Assembly (NCBI RefSeq): GCF_038039215.1
Contig: NZ_JBBPCL010000001.1
Location: 3,038,001 to 3,102,000 of the forward strand
Length of the DNA: 64,000 nt
Origin: Pseudonocardia sp. T1-2H
GTDB lineage: Bacteria > Actinomycetota > Actinomycetes > Mycobacteriales > Pseudonocardiaceae
Reading direction: 5' to 3'
The position numbers and the translations under genes were made by a program. The notes under the pieces were generated by a model. The model was not told the DNA's origin, made no database searches, and worked only from the letters and a program-made list of their open reading frames with translations. Below, one piece after another: positions 8,768 through 16,841 of the stretch (positions are counted from its first letter, which is position 1; every line of letters begins with the position of its first letter).

Positions 8768-10367
8768 GGCGGCCGAGGTCCCAGCCCTCGTCGTGCGCCA
8801 CGACGAGCGCGGTGCGGCCCTCGACGAGCCGGGTGACGGCGCGGCGGACCGCCCGGGCGTTCTCCGGGTCCAGATGGGCGGTCGGCTCGTCCAGCAGGAC
8901 GATCGGGGCGTCCCGCAGGAAGGCCCGCGCCAGCGCGACCCGCTGGCGCTGGCCGGCCGAGAGCCGCGCGCCGCGTTCGCCGAGGCGGGTCGCGTAGCCG
9001 TCGGGGAGGCCGGCGACCACCTCGTCGAGCTCGGCCAGGCTCGTCGCCCGGCGCACCTGCGCGTCCGACGCGTCCGGCGCGCCGAGACGGATGTTGCCGG
9101 CGAGGGTGTCGTCGAAGAGGTGCGGGTCCTGGGGGACCCAGGCCAGCTCGCGGCGCCACGCGTCGGGGTCGAGCGCCGCCAGGTCCCGGCCGCCGACGGT
9201 GACCCGGCCGCGGGTGGGCTCGACGAAACGCAGGAGCAGGGACAGCAGGGTCGTCTTGCCGGCGCCGCTCGGGCCGCTGAGCAGCACCGTCGAACCCGCG
9301 GGGACCGTGAGGTCGAAGCCCTCGAGGGCGGGGTGGTCCCGGCCCGGGTAGGTGACCCCGACGCCCTCGAACCGCAGGTCGCCGGTCCCCGCCGCGTGCC
9401 CGCCGCCGGACCCGGGGGCCCCGCCCAGGCCGTCGAGCACCGTGAAGACCTGCTCCGCTGCCGCGATCCCCTCCATGCTGGCGTGGAACCGCGCGCCGAC
9501 CTCGCGCAGCGGCAGGTACGCCTCCGGCGCCAGGATCAGCACGAGCAGCGCGGTCCGCAGGTCCAGCCCGCCGTTCATCAGCCGCAGCCCGACCTCGACG
9601 GCGACGATCGCGACGGCCAGCGTCGCCAGCACCTCCAGCACGAAGGCCGAGAGGAACGCGACCCGCAGCGTGCCCATCGTCGACTCGCGGTGCTGGTCGG
9701 TGACCTGCCGGACGAGCGCGGCCTCGGCCTTCGCGCGCCGGAACAGGGCCAGCGTGGGCAGCCCCTCCACGACGTCGAGGAAGTGCCCGCCGAGCCGGTT
9801 CAGCAGCCGCCACTGCCGGTTCGTCCGCGCCTGGGTGTGCATCCCCACCAGCGCCATGAACAGCGGGATCAGTGGCAGCGTCACCGCGATGACGACGGCG
9901 GAGACCCAGTCCGCGCGCACCACGACGACGAGCACGGCCACCGGCACCAGCACCGCGAGGACGAGCTGGGGGAGGTAGCGGGCGAAGTAGTCGTCGAGGG
10001 CGTCGAGGCCGCGGGTGGCGAGGGTGACCAGCTCCCCGGCGTTGCGCTGGGTGGGCGGGCCGCCGGTCACGTGGGCGACGAGCCGCCGTCGGAGCTGGGA
10101 CTTGGCACGGGCGGCGCTGCGCACCGCCGCGGCCTCCGCCCCGTACGCGAGCAGCGCCCTGGCGACCGCGACCGCGGCAACGGCCGCGATCACCAGGGCG
10201 AGCTCCTCGAGCCCGGCGCCGTCGGTCGCGCTCGCGACGGCGCCGGACACGAGCCACGCCTGCGCCACGATCAGCCCGGTGAGGCCGGCCGCACACCCCG
10301 TGGCGACGAGGAGATGGACGCGGACGGCGCTCGCCGTACGCAGCAGGCGGGGATCGAGGGGTTTCAT
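8655..10367 (-). CDS. cydD: Thiol-exporting ABC transporter subunit CydD
   Basis: A 570-residue ABC half-transporter: six hydrophobic segments in residues 1-300, then an ATPase domain with Walker A GPSGAGKTT, LSAGQRQR signature and Walker B IVLLDEPTAHLD. It pairs with CydC to export reduced thiols to the cell surface, needed for haem d/b insertion into the bd oxidase. The start ATG lies one base after the cydB stop. The last 35 residues after HDEGWDLG are poorly conserved in appearance and contain part of the inverted repeat noted separately. Confidence 0.92.
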   Translation of the reverse strand: MKPLDPRLLRTASAVRVHLLVATGCAAGLTGLIVAQAWLVSGAVASATDGAGLEELALVIAAVAAVAVARALLAYGAEAAAVRSAARAKSQLRRRLVAHVTGGPPTQRNAGELVTLATRGLDALDDYFARYLPQLVLAVLVPVAVLVVVVRADWVSAVVIAVTLPLIPLFMALVGMHTQARTNRQWRLLNRLGGHFLDVVEGLPTLALFRRAKAEAALVRQVTDQHRESTMGTLRVAFLSAFVLEVLATLAVAIVAVEVGLRLMNGGLDLRTALLVLILAPEAYLPLREVGARFHASMEGIAAAEQVFTVLDGLGGAPGSGGGHAAGTGDLRFEGVGVTYPGRDHPALEGFDLTVPAGSTVLLSGPSGAGKTTLLSLLLRFVEPTRGRVTVGGRDLAALDPDAWRRELAWVPQDPHLFDDTLAGNIRLGAPDASDAQVRRATSLAELDEVVAGLPDGYATRLGERGARLSAGQRQRVALARAFLRDAPIVLLDEPTAHLDPENARAVRRAVTRLVEGRTALVVAHDEGWDLGRPVRVEPRSSEVPPARPPLSSDDAGLSRPAEVVSGNVR

Positions 10368-10368
10368 C

Positions 10369-11391
10369 TCAGTGGACCGACGGCGTGATGTCCGCGCGCG
10401 CGACCCGCTTGCGGAACACCCAGTAGCTCCAGGTCTGGTAGCCGATCACCACCGGCAGCGCGATCAGCGCGATCCAGCTCATGACGGTCAGCGTGTACGG
10501 CGCCGACGCGGCGTTGCGGATGTCGAGGGAGAACGCCGGGTCCGTCGTCGAGGGCAGGACCTGGGGGAACAGTGAACCGAAGATCACCGCCACCAGGGCC
10601 GCGACGGCGACCGCGGTGGCCGAGAACGCCCGGCCCTCCCGTCCGCGGGCCACCAGCGCCGAGCCCGCGATCAGGGCCAGCACCGCGACGACCGCGACGG
10701 GCAGGGTCCAGTCCGCGCCTCCCGAACCTCTCGAACCGCCCAGCGCCTGCGTCCAGCCGAGGAACCCGACCAGCAGCGGGACGACGACGAGCGCGGCCCG
10801 CGCGGCGAACCGGCGGGCCCGCAGGCGCACCGGCCCGTCCGTCTTCAGCGACAGGAACACCGCGCCGTGCAGCAGGAACAGCGCGAGCGTCAGCGCACCG
10901 CCGAGCAGGGCGTACGGCGAGAACAGCTCGAACACGGTCGCGGTGACGACGTGCTCCGCCGTCATCGGCAGCCCGCGGACGAGGTTCGCGAACACGACGC
11001 CCCAGAGGAACGCCGGGACGGTGCTGCCCGCGACGATCGCGACGTCCCAGCGGCGCCGCCACGCGACGTCGTCGACCTTGCCGCGGTACTCGAACGCGAC
11101 GCCGCGGGCGATGAGCGCCAGCAGGATCGCCAGCATCGGCAGGTAGAGGCCGCTGAGCATCGAGCCGTACCAGGCCGGGAACGCGGCGAAGGTCGCGCCG
11201 ACCGCGGTGATCAGCCAGACCTCGTTGCCGTCCCAGACCGGGCCGATCGAGTTGATCATCACGCGGCGGTCGGTGTCGTCCCGGCCGAGGACCGGGAGCA
11301 GGGCGCCGACACCGAAGTCGAACCCCTCGAGGACGAGGTAGCCGGTCCAGAGGAACGCGATGGCGACGAACCAGACGACGGGGAGATCCAT
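10369..11391 (-). CDS. cydB: Cytochrome d ubiquinol oxidase subunit II
   Basis: A 340-residue membrane protein with eight or so hydrophobic helices. The diagnostic N-terminus FLWTGYLVLEGFDFGVG and the MINSIGPVWDGNEVWLI segment identify CydB. Together with CydA it forms the bd-type oxidase, which reduces oxygen to water at low oxygen tension and resists nitric oxide and sulfide. It starts 14 bases after cydA and ends 1 base before cydD. Confidence 0.95.
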   Translation of the reverse strand: MDLPVVWFVAIAFLWTGYLVLEGFDFGVGALLPVLGRDDTDRRVMINSIGPVWDGNEVWLITAVGATFAAFPAWYGSMLSGLYLPMLAILLALIARGVAFEYRGKVDDVAWRRRWDVAIVAGSTVPAFLWGVVFANLVRGLPMTAEHVVTATVFELFSPYALLGGALTLALFLLHGAVFLSLKTDGPVRLRARRFAARAALVVVPLLVGFLGWTQALGGSRGSGGADWTLPVAVVAVLALIAGSALVARGREGRAFSATAVAVAALVAVIFGSLFPQVLPSTTDPAFSLDIRNAASAPYTLTVMSWIALIALPVVIGYQTWSYWVFRKRVARADITPSVH

Positions 11392-11405
11392 AATGGCTCC
11401 GACTC

Positions 11406-12851
11406 CTAGTAGACGAACGCGGGCACGCGCTCGTCCTCGGTCCGCTCGGCCTCGACGGGCGTGGCCTCGGGCGACGGGTACGGCATGACGGCGGCCGGCC
11501 CGGCCTCGATGTAGCGCAACAGCAGCCTCGCCTCGACCACCGCGAGCACCAGGTAGATCGCCGTGAAGGCGCCCAGCGAGACCGCGACCTCGGCCAGGCT
11601 GACGCCGGGGGAGACGCTGTTTGCAGTGAGCAGCTCGCCCATGACCGTCCAGGGCTGGCGGCCCATCTCGGTCAGGATCCAGCCGAAGATGTTCGCCACC
11701 AGCGCGGCCGGCAACGCGGCGATCACCACCCGGTACATCCAGCGGTGGTCCGGGAGCCGGCCCTTGCGGGTCAGCCAGAGACCGAGCACCGAGATCGCGA
11801 TGCCGGCGCCCCCCAGGCCCATCATCAGCCGGAACGCCCAGTACAGGACCCCCACGTTCGGCATGTACTCACCGGGGCCGAAGACCGCCTCGTAGCGGGC
11901 CTGGACGTCGTTGATGCCCGCGACATTGCCCTCGAGGTCCCCGGTGGCCAGGAAGCTGAGCACCTTGGGGACCTGGATGTTGAGGTGGTTGCGCCCGTTC
12001 TCGATGTCCCCCACCGCGAAGAGCGAGAAGCCCGCGCCGTCCTCCTGGGTCCAGAGCGCCTCGGCGCCGGCGAGCTTCATCGGCTCGTACTGCGCCATGA
12101 GCTTGGCCTGGTGGTCCCCGGAGAACACGACGACCGACCCGGCGATCATCGTGACGACGAATCCCGCGCGCAGGGTCCGGCGGAACAGCGGGTGTTCGTC
12201 CGGGTGCGGCGCCCCGTCGCCCCAGCGCTCCTTCATCAGCTTGTAGGCGCTGACGGCGGCGACGAAGAGCCCCGCGATGACGAACGCGGCCGAGACGACG
12301 TGCAGGTAGGTCGACCAGGCCTGGTCGTTGGTGAGGACGGCCCGGATGTCGGTGAGCCGGGCGCGGCCCGTCACGGGGTCGACCTCGTAGCCGACCGGGT
12401 GCCGCATCCAGGCGTTCGCGGCGAGGATGAAGTAGGCCGAGAGGTTGGTGCCGATGGCCGCGGCCCAGATGCAGGCCAGGTGGACGCGCCTGGGCAGCTT
12501 GTCCCAGCCGAAGATCCAGAGCCCGATGAACGTGGACTCCAGGAAGAAGGCCAGCAGCGCCTCCATCGCCAGCGGGGCGCCGAAGACGTCCCCGACGAAC
12601 GTCGAGTAGGCGCTCCAGTTCATCCCGAACTGGAACTCCTGCACGATCCCGGTGACGACGCCCATCGCGAAGTTGATCAGGAAGAGCTTCCCGAAGAACT
12701 TGGTGGCGCGCAGGTACTCCGTGCGCCCGGTGCGGTGCCACGCAGTCTGCAGGGACGCGACGATCACCGCGAGACCGATCGTCAGCGGGACGAACAGGAA
12801 GTGGTAGATCGTGGTGATCCCGAACTGCCACCGAGCCAGGTCGAGCGCCAT
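11406..12851 (-). CDS. cydA: Cytochrome bd ubiquinol oxidase subunit I
   Basis: A 481-residue haem subunit. His17 in TTIYHFLFVPLTIGL is the high-spin haem ligand, a second His lies in YLHVVSAAFVIAG, and GWILTEMGRQPW is the conserved segment near the haem b558 ligand. The quinol loop core GDHQAKLMAQYEPMKLA contains the Lys and Glu needed for quinol oxidation. The Q loop is short, as in most Gram-positive enzymes. It is the first gene of cydABDC, with an inverted-repeat operator just upstream. Confidence 0.95.
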   Translation of the reverse strand: MALDLARWQFGITTIYHFLFVPLTIGLAVIVASLQTAWHRTGRTEYLRATKFFGKLFLINFAMGVVTGIVQEFQFGMNWSAYSTFVGDVFGAPLAMEALLAFFLESTFIGLWIFGWDKLPRRVHLACIWAAAIGTNLSAYFILAANAWMRHPVGYEVDPVTGRARLTDIRAVLTNDQAWSTYLHVVSAAFVIAGLFVAAVSAYKLMKERWGDGAPHPDEHPLFRRTLRAGFVVTMIAGSVVVFSGDHQAKLMAQYEPMKLAGAEALWTQEDGAGFSLFAVGDIENGRNHLNIQVPKVLSFLATGDLEGNVAGINDVQARYEAVFGPGEYMPNVGVLYWAFRLMMGLGGAGIAISVLGLWLTRKGRLPDHRWMYRVVIAALPAALVANIFGWILTEMGRQPWTVMGELLTANSVSPGVSLAEVAVSLGAFTAIYLVLAVVEARLLLRYIEAGPAAVMPYPSPEATPVEAERTEDERVPAFVY

Positions 12852-12876
12852 CGAGGTCTTCCTCCGGGAGCCGAAG

Positions 12877-12911
12877 TTCTATGTCCTGTAGTAGTTCTAC
12901 ACGACGTAGAA
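12877..12911. promoter_or_regulatory. Tandem inverted-repeat operator upstream of cydA
   Basis: Two similar 17-mers lie 18 bases apart: TTCTATGTCCTGTAGTA at 12877-12893 and TTCTACACGACGTAGAA at 12895-12911. The second is a clean 6-bp inverted repeat with a 5-nt spacer. The overlapping TGTAG-N5-CTACA at 12887-12901 makes alternating GTAG/CTAC half-sites every 9 bases. They sit 26-60 bases upstream of the cydA start in an AT-richer stretch. GTAG/CTAC half-sites resemble BlaI/MecI-type operators rather than Rex sites; the regulator is not in the window. Confidence 0.55.
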
Positions 12912-12975
12912 GATCGGTCGCTGCGAGATCCACGACACCCGCGCGTCGTGGCTCCGCGACGCGGTCCGGGGCGGA

Positions 12976-13683
12976 TCAGAGGGTGACTTCGGCGAAGGTG
13001 CGCCCGGCGTCGTTGCGCACGAGGACCGCCTTCACGTCGTTCGCCGCGACGGCGGCGCTCCCGTCGAGGGTGACGCCCCTCGACTCGCCCACCGGGCCGA
13101 CGATCCAGCCGCCGGCGATCTCCTGGCGCCCGTCGGCCGCGACCACGATCAGCCGGCAGCGCTCGCCCTGGGGCACGCCCTTGACGGTCGCCTCGAGCCG
13201 GATCCAGTTGGCGACGGGGACCACGGTCACCGACGCGTCGACCGCGCCCTGGGTGACTGCGGCGCTCCGGCTGCCGGTGGCCACGGTGGTGCCGGCCGGC
13301 GGCGCGTCGGGCGCGGTGATCCGGCCGCCGATCGCCCCGCCGGCGAGCAGGACGAGCGCCGCCACCGCGGCGACGGCGGTGCGGCGCAGCCCCGTGCGGC
13401 GGCGCTGGCTGCCGCGTTCGCTGCGGATCCGCCGCAGCGCCCGGTGCAGGACGAGATCGGAGTCCGGCGGCCCGTCGTAGAGGGCTTCGGGGGGCAGGTC
13501 GTCGAGGGTCCGGGTCATGGCCCGCAGGTCCTCCCACTCGTCGCGGCAGCGCGCGCACTGCCTCAGGTGGGCCTCGACGGTGGCGGCCTCGGCCGGCGTC
13601 GACAGGCCCAGTACGTGGGCGCTCAGCTCGGCGGGATCGAACCCGCAGGTCTCCCCGGTCGGGAGCCTCGTGGGGCCGGTCAC
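12976..13683 (-). CDS. Membrane anti-sigma factor with zinc-finger (ZAS) domain
   Basis: A 235-residue protein. The N-terminal anti-sigma domain has the ZAS motif HLRQCARC (His-x3-Cys-x2-Cys) near residues 40-47, preceded by an upstream His. A single transmembrane helix follows at about residues 102-122, then an extracytoplasmic domain of about 110 residues. It should sequester the ECF sigma factor encoded immediately upstream, releasing it on an envelope or redox signal. Its start overlaps the sigma stop by 4 bases, which implies translational coupling. The outer domain resembles the C-terminal part of RskA-type anti-sigma factors only loosely. Confidence 0.85.
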   Translation of the reverse strand: MTGPTRLPTGETCGFDPAELSAHVLGLSTPAEAATVEAHLRQCARCRDEWEDLRAMTRTLDDLPPEALYDGPPDSDLVLHRALRRIRSERGSQRRRTGLRRTAVAAVAALVLLAGGAIGGRITAPDAPPAGTTVATGSRSAAVTQGAVDASVTVVPVANWIRLEATVKGVPQGERCRLIVVAADGRQEIAGGWIVGPVGESRGVTLDGSAAVAANDVKAVLVRNDAGRTFAEVTL

Positions 13684-14282
13684 GGCGTCACCGCCCCCTC
13701 GACCGGGTCGCGCCCGACGAGGGCCGTGCGCAGCGCGCGGAGGGCGTAGTAGGAGCGGGACTTGACGGTCCCGGGCGGCACGCCGAGCACCGCCGCGGTC
13801 TCCGGGAGGCTCCGGCCCTGGAAGTACACCTGCTGCAGCACCTCTCGATGGTCCGCCGAAAGGCGCTCGAGCGCCGGGAGGACCGTGAGCGTGTCCACCA
13901 CCCGGTCCGCGTGGTCCCCGGACAGCGGCGGGGGAGCGGCGTCCTCGGCCACCTCGGCCGGGCGGGCCCGCTGGGCGCGCACCCGGTCCGTCGCGAGGTT
14001 CCGGGCCACCGTGAACAGCCAGCTGCGCACCGAGCCCTTCCCGTTCGTCAGCACGTCCGCGTGCTGCCAGGCGCGCACCAGAACCTCCTGCACGACGTCC
14101 TCCGCCGCCGCCCGGTCACCGAGCAACCTCGTCGTGAACGCGAGCAGGGCACCGCCGTGCTCGGCGTAGACGGCCCGGATCAGTGCCTCGTCGGCGGCGT
14201 CCTGTCGCTCCGCCGCGGAGCCGGTCCTCGGCCCGTTCCGGGTCGCCCGCCCGCGACGGGCGCCCGGAGATCTCAGGGACAT
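13680..14282 (-). CDS. ECF-family RNA polymerase sigma factor
   Basis: A 200-residue group 4 sigma factor. Region 2 spans about residues 30-105 (EDVVQEVLVRAWQ, then SWLFTVARNLATDRVR). Region 4 spans about 135-190 (LSADHREVLQQVYFQGRS, then a helix-turn-helix PPGTVKSRSYYALRAL). There is no long C-terminal extension. It is coexpressed with the ZAS anti-sigma factor and divergent from a secreted-protein/DUF6529/Rieske operon. A promoter matching that of the divergent operon lies upstream of it, suggesting autoregulation. Confidence 0.92.
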   Translation of the reverse strand: MSLRSPGARRGRATRNGPRTGSAAERQDAADEALIRAVYAEHGGALLAFTTRLLGDRAAAEDVVQEVLVRAWQHADVLTNGKGSVRSWLFTVARNLATDRVRAQRARPAEVAEDAAPPPLSGDHADRVVDTLTVLPALERLSADHREVLQQVYFQGRSLPETAAVLGVPPGTVKSRSYYALRALRTALVGRDPVEGAVTP

Positions 14283-14371
14283 GCGTCTCCCACACTCGGT
14301 CGGGGTCTGGAGGTACTGCGACGCACCGGTCCCGTCGGAGCTGAGGGAGCGTAGCGAAGGCCATGCCCACC

Positions 14372-14399
14372 CACACGGACCGTCCCGGCGAATGGTTCA
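14372..14399 (-). promoter_or_regulatory. ECF-type promoter of the sigma/anti-sigma operon
   Basis: On the minus strand TGAACC (14399-14394) is followed after exactly 16 bases by CGTGTG (14377-14372). This is the classic ECF arrangement of an AAC-containing -35 and a CGT-containing -10. The expected transcript start is about 80 bases before the sigma-factor ATG at 14282. The same motif with the same spacing occurs on the other strand 50 bases away, which strongly supports it. Confidence 0.65.
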
Positions 14400-14444
14400 C
14401 CGGTCCGCGCCGGCGAGCCACCTGAAGAATCTTCCCCGATCGGG

Positions 14445-14472
14445 TGAACCTTTCCGGGTCGGGCCCCGTGTC
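14445..14472 (+). promoter_or_regulatory. ECF-type promoter of the secreted-protein/DUF6529/Rieske operon
   Basis: TGAACC (14445-14450) is followed after 16 bases by CGTGTC (14467-14472), matching the divergent promoter in both boxes and spacing. It would give a leader of roughly 60 bases before the ATG at 14538. That the adjacent sigma factor recognises both promoters is inferred from this identity. Confidence 0.65.
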
Positions 14473-14537
14473 GGTCGTCGTAAGGCTCCCCGCAACGACC
14501 TTCCCGCACGGCACCACCTTCTGACACTGGAGTGACG

Positions 14538-15140
14538 ATGAGGACTCGCGGCCCCGTACTGACGCTGCTCGCCGTCCTGGCGGTCGGCGTGGCGGTCTTC
14601 GCCGTGAACACCGTCCTGAGCCCGGCGACGTCCACGATCGACGCGGCGGCCGCTCCCCTCGCCGCGTCGGCCCCCGCGGACGGCGCTTCCGGGTCCTCGG
14701 ACGGTTACGGCGAGGCGGCCCCCGCGCCCGCCGACCAGCAGGCAGCCCGGGCTCCGGCGGCCCCTGCGGCCCAGGCCCCGCCGGCGGCGGCCCCCGCCAC
14801 CCGGGCTCCGGCCCAGCCGGCCGCCGGCGACACCGCGTTCGCCGGCCGCTCCGCCGGCAACCAGGTGACGCTCTCCGTCGGGGTGAAGGACGGCCAGGTG
14901 CTCGCCTACGTCTGCGACGGCAAGGGCGTCGAGGAGTGGCTGACCGGCACGATGGAGGGCAGCTCGCTGACGCTGACCGGTCCGGACGGTACGTCCATGA
15001 CGGCGGACACCACGGAGGACTCCGTCCTCGGGAACGTGTCCGTCGGCGGCAAGAGCTGGCCGTTCGCCGCACAGGCCGCGAAGCAGCAGCCCGCGGACCC
15101 CACGGACCGCGCAGCCCTGCGCAAGCTGTCGAACGCCTGA
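14538..15140 (+). CDS. Secreted or membrane-anchored Ala/Pro-rich protein of unknown function
   Basis: A 200-residue protein with an N-terminal signal or anchor (MRTRG, then a hydrophobic stretch at residues 6-26). An Ala/Pro-rich low-complexity linker spans about 35-95. The globular C-terminal domain begins near FAGRSAGNQVTLSVGVKDGQ and includes AYVCDGKGVEEWLTG. The ATG at 14538 is preferred over a GTG six bases earlier because GGAG lies 5 bases upstream of it. I do not recognise the domain. It is the first gene of the operon facing the ECF sigma factor. Confidence 0.7.
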   Translation: MRTRGPVLTLLAVLAVGVAVFAVNTVLSPATSTIDAAAAPLAASAPADGASGSSDGYGEAAPAPADQQAARAPAAPAAQAPPAAAPATRAPAQPAAGDTAFAGRSAGNQVTLSVGVKDGQVLAYVCDGKGVEEWLTGTMEGSSLTLTGPDGTSMTADTTEDSVLGNVSVGGKSWPFAAQAAKQQPADPTDRAALRKLSNA

Positions 15141-15171
15141 CCGGCCACCACGATCCCCGGAGGTACCCCGC

Positions 15172-16209
15172 GTGCGTGACACCCGGCCGTCCGATCCCGC
15201 CCTCCACGGAGGCGCGGACCCCGACCCCCAGGCCGCCTACCGCGCAGACCCGCCCACGGACCCCTGGGGCATCCCCGCGGTCCGCGGGCACGAGCACGAC
15301 GACCTCGACCCGCCCACCGGCGCGATGCGCCCCGTCCCCGGCCCGCACGACGAAGTGACCGGGCCGTTCCCGGCCGTCCACCGCAGCCCCGAGCCGTACG
15401 GCGACCCGCCCCGCGACCTCTACGGGCAGGGCGACGACGACCCGTACGCAGGCCCGTACCGGGACGACGACCCCTACGGCGACACGCTCTTCACGACCGA
15501 CCCGGACGGCCACCCCTACCCGGACGACCGTGCCTACGAGTCCCCGGTCCTCGACGAGCCCGGCTACGACGAGCCCGGCTACGACGAGCCCGGCTACGAC
15601 GAGCCCGGCTACGACGAGCCCGGCTACGACGAGCCCGGCTACGACGAGCCCGGCCTGCAGCGGCACGATGACCGCCCCGCTCCCCGGCTCGCCGCGCTGG
15701 TCGTCCCCGTCGGCGTCGGGATCGGAGTGTCGGTCGCCATCGGCGTCTACGCCCGGCTGCACGAGGGCACCGGCACCGCGATCAACCTCGCAGGCTTCTC
15801 CAGCGGCCTGGCCGCGAAGAGCTGGCTGACCGCCGCCGCGTTCGTGTTCGCCGTGATCCAGCTCTACTCGGCGATGCGGATGTACGGCCGGCTCGGCGGC
15901 GCCGCCGGCCCCCGGACCGCGTCCGCACACCGCTGGTCCGGCCGGATCGCGGTGCTGCTGACCATCCCGGTCGCCGTGCACTGCCTCTACGCGCTCGGCT
16001 ATTCCGACGCGAGCGTCCGGGTGCTCGCCCACTCGCTGCTGGGCTGCTTCTTCTACGGCGCGTTCGTCGCGAAGATGCTGCTGCTCGGCCGCCGGGACGC
16101 CCCGCGCTGGGTGATGCCGGTCTTCGGCGGCCTGGTCTTCACCGCGCTCACCGCCCTGTTCCTGACGTCGTCGGTGTGGTTCCTCAGCACCCACGGCCTC
16201 ACGTTCTGA
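15172..16209 (+). CDS. DUF6529-like multi-spanning membrane protein with DEPGY repeats
   Basis: A 345-residue protein. The first 165 residues are acidic, Pro/Asp/Tyr-rich and presumably disordered and cytoplasmic, ending in six DEPGY pentapeptides plus DEPGL. The rest has about five hydrophobic helices. His residues occur in or at the edge of helices ([24 protein letters not shown]), reminiscent of cytochrome b561 or ferric-reductase-like haem proteins. It sits between a secreted protein and a Rieske lipoprotein, so a role as the membrane electron carrier for the Rieske centre is a reasonable guess. Haem binding is not proven by sequence. GTG start, with GGAGG upstream. Confidence 0.7.
   Translation: MRDTRPSDPALHGGADPDPQAAYRADPPTDPWGIPAVRGHEHDDLDPPTGAMRPVPGPHDEVTGPFPAVHRSPEPYGDPPRDLYGQGDDDPYAGPYRDDDPYGDTLFTTDPDGHPYPDDRAYESPVLDEPGYDEPGYDEPGYDEPGYDEPGYDEPGYDEPGLQRHDDRPAPRLAALVVPVGVGIGVSVAIGVYARLHEGTGTAINLAGFSSGLAAKSWLTAAAFVFAVIQLYSAMRMYGRLGGAAGPRTASAHRWSGRIAVLLTIPVAVHCLYALGYSDASVRVLAHSLLGCFFYGAFVAKMLLLGRRDAPRWVMPVFGGLVFTALTALFLTSSVWFLSTHGLTF
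15553..15657. repeat. Seven in-frame 15-bp tandem repeats encoding DEPGY
   Basis: Seven consecutive units of GACGAGCCCGGCTAC (the last ending in CTG) with essentially no base differences. They encode six DEPGY units and one DEPGL in the disordered N-terminal region of the membrane protein. Near-identity at the DNA level implies recent expansion or slippage, so copy number may vary between strains. Confidence 0.9.
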
Positions 16210-16229
16210 CGCCCTCTGGAGGATCATCA

Positions 16230-16703
16230 GTGACCCCGAACACCACCGTCTCCCGGCGGGCCGTGCTCGCCGGGACCGGGGCGGCCTGCGCGGCCGGCTG
16301 CCTCGCCGTCGCCGGATGCTCGACCTACGACTCGGGCGGGGCGCCGCCCACCCCGGCGCCGCCCACCACGGCGCCGGGCGCCGCCGGAGGCGCGGGCGCG
16401 GCACCGCAAGGGGGCGGCGCCGTCCTGGCCTCGACCTCGGACGTCGGCGTCGGCTCCGGGACGATCTTCGCCGACAAGGGCGTGGTCGTCACCCAGCCCG
16501 CGGAGGGGCAGTTCAAGGCCTTCTCGACCACCTGCACGCACCAGGGCTGCACGGTCAACGCGGTGACCGGGGGCACCATCGACTGTCCGTGTCACGGCAG
16601 CAAGTTCTCGATCACCGACGGCGCCCCGACCGCGGGCCCGGCGAAGAAGCCGCTGCCGGAGAAGGCGATCACCGTCGACGGGGAGTCCATCCGTCTGGCC
16701 TGA
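16230..16703 (+). CDS. Rieske [2Fe-2S] lipoprotein
   Basis: A 157-residue protein. The N-terminus has a twin-arginine SRRAVLAGT signal and a lipobox ending at Cys30 (AVAGC), followed by a Pro/Ala linker, so a Tat-exported, lipid-anchored domain. The Rieske boxes are CTHQGC (Cys102, His104, Cys107) and CPCHGS (Cys119, Cys121, His122). Cys107 and Cys121 would form the disulfide typical of high-potential Rieske proteins. The GTG at 16230 has GGAGG 7 bases upstream. It is not part of a bc1 operon; its partner is probably the upstream DUF6529-like membrane protein. Confidence 0.9.
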   Translation: MTPNTTVSRRAVLAGTGAACAAGCLAVAGCSTYDSGGAPPTPAPPTTAPGAAGGAGAAPQGGGAVLASTSDVGVGSGTIFADKGVVVTQPAEGQFKAFSTTCTHQGCTVNAVTGGTIDCPCHGSKFSITDGAPTAGPAKKPLPEKAITVDGESIRLA

Positions 16704-16725
16704 CCACCCGCTCGCGGGCGTGGTC
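16702..16725 (+). terminator. Probable hairpin terminator after the Rieske gene
   Basis: GACCAC at 16702-16707 pairs with GTGGTC at 16720-16725, extended by CCGC/GCGG with a small bulge, overlapping the Rieske stop codon. There is no U-tract, as is common in high-GC actinobacteria. Confidence 0.4.
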
Positions 16726-16841
16726 CAGGCCACGATGTCACCGCTGCCCGTTGCCGGGGTGCTCACCTAGACTCCCCGCAACCCCGGGTAACGGCGCGCA
16801 CAACGGTTCGTGCCCGCCGCCGCGGCCGAGGAGGAGTGGCG

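Noticed and set aside
15553-15657. Tandem repeats as a CRISPR array
   Set aside because: The units are contiguous, have no spacers and encode DEPGY in frame within a membrane protein.
16704-16841. Cobalamin riboswitch upstream of mutA
   Set aside because: The 138-base gap has no B12-box-like sequence or room for the full riboswitch fold; only a -10-like TAGACT is visible.
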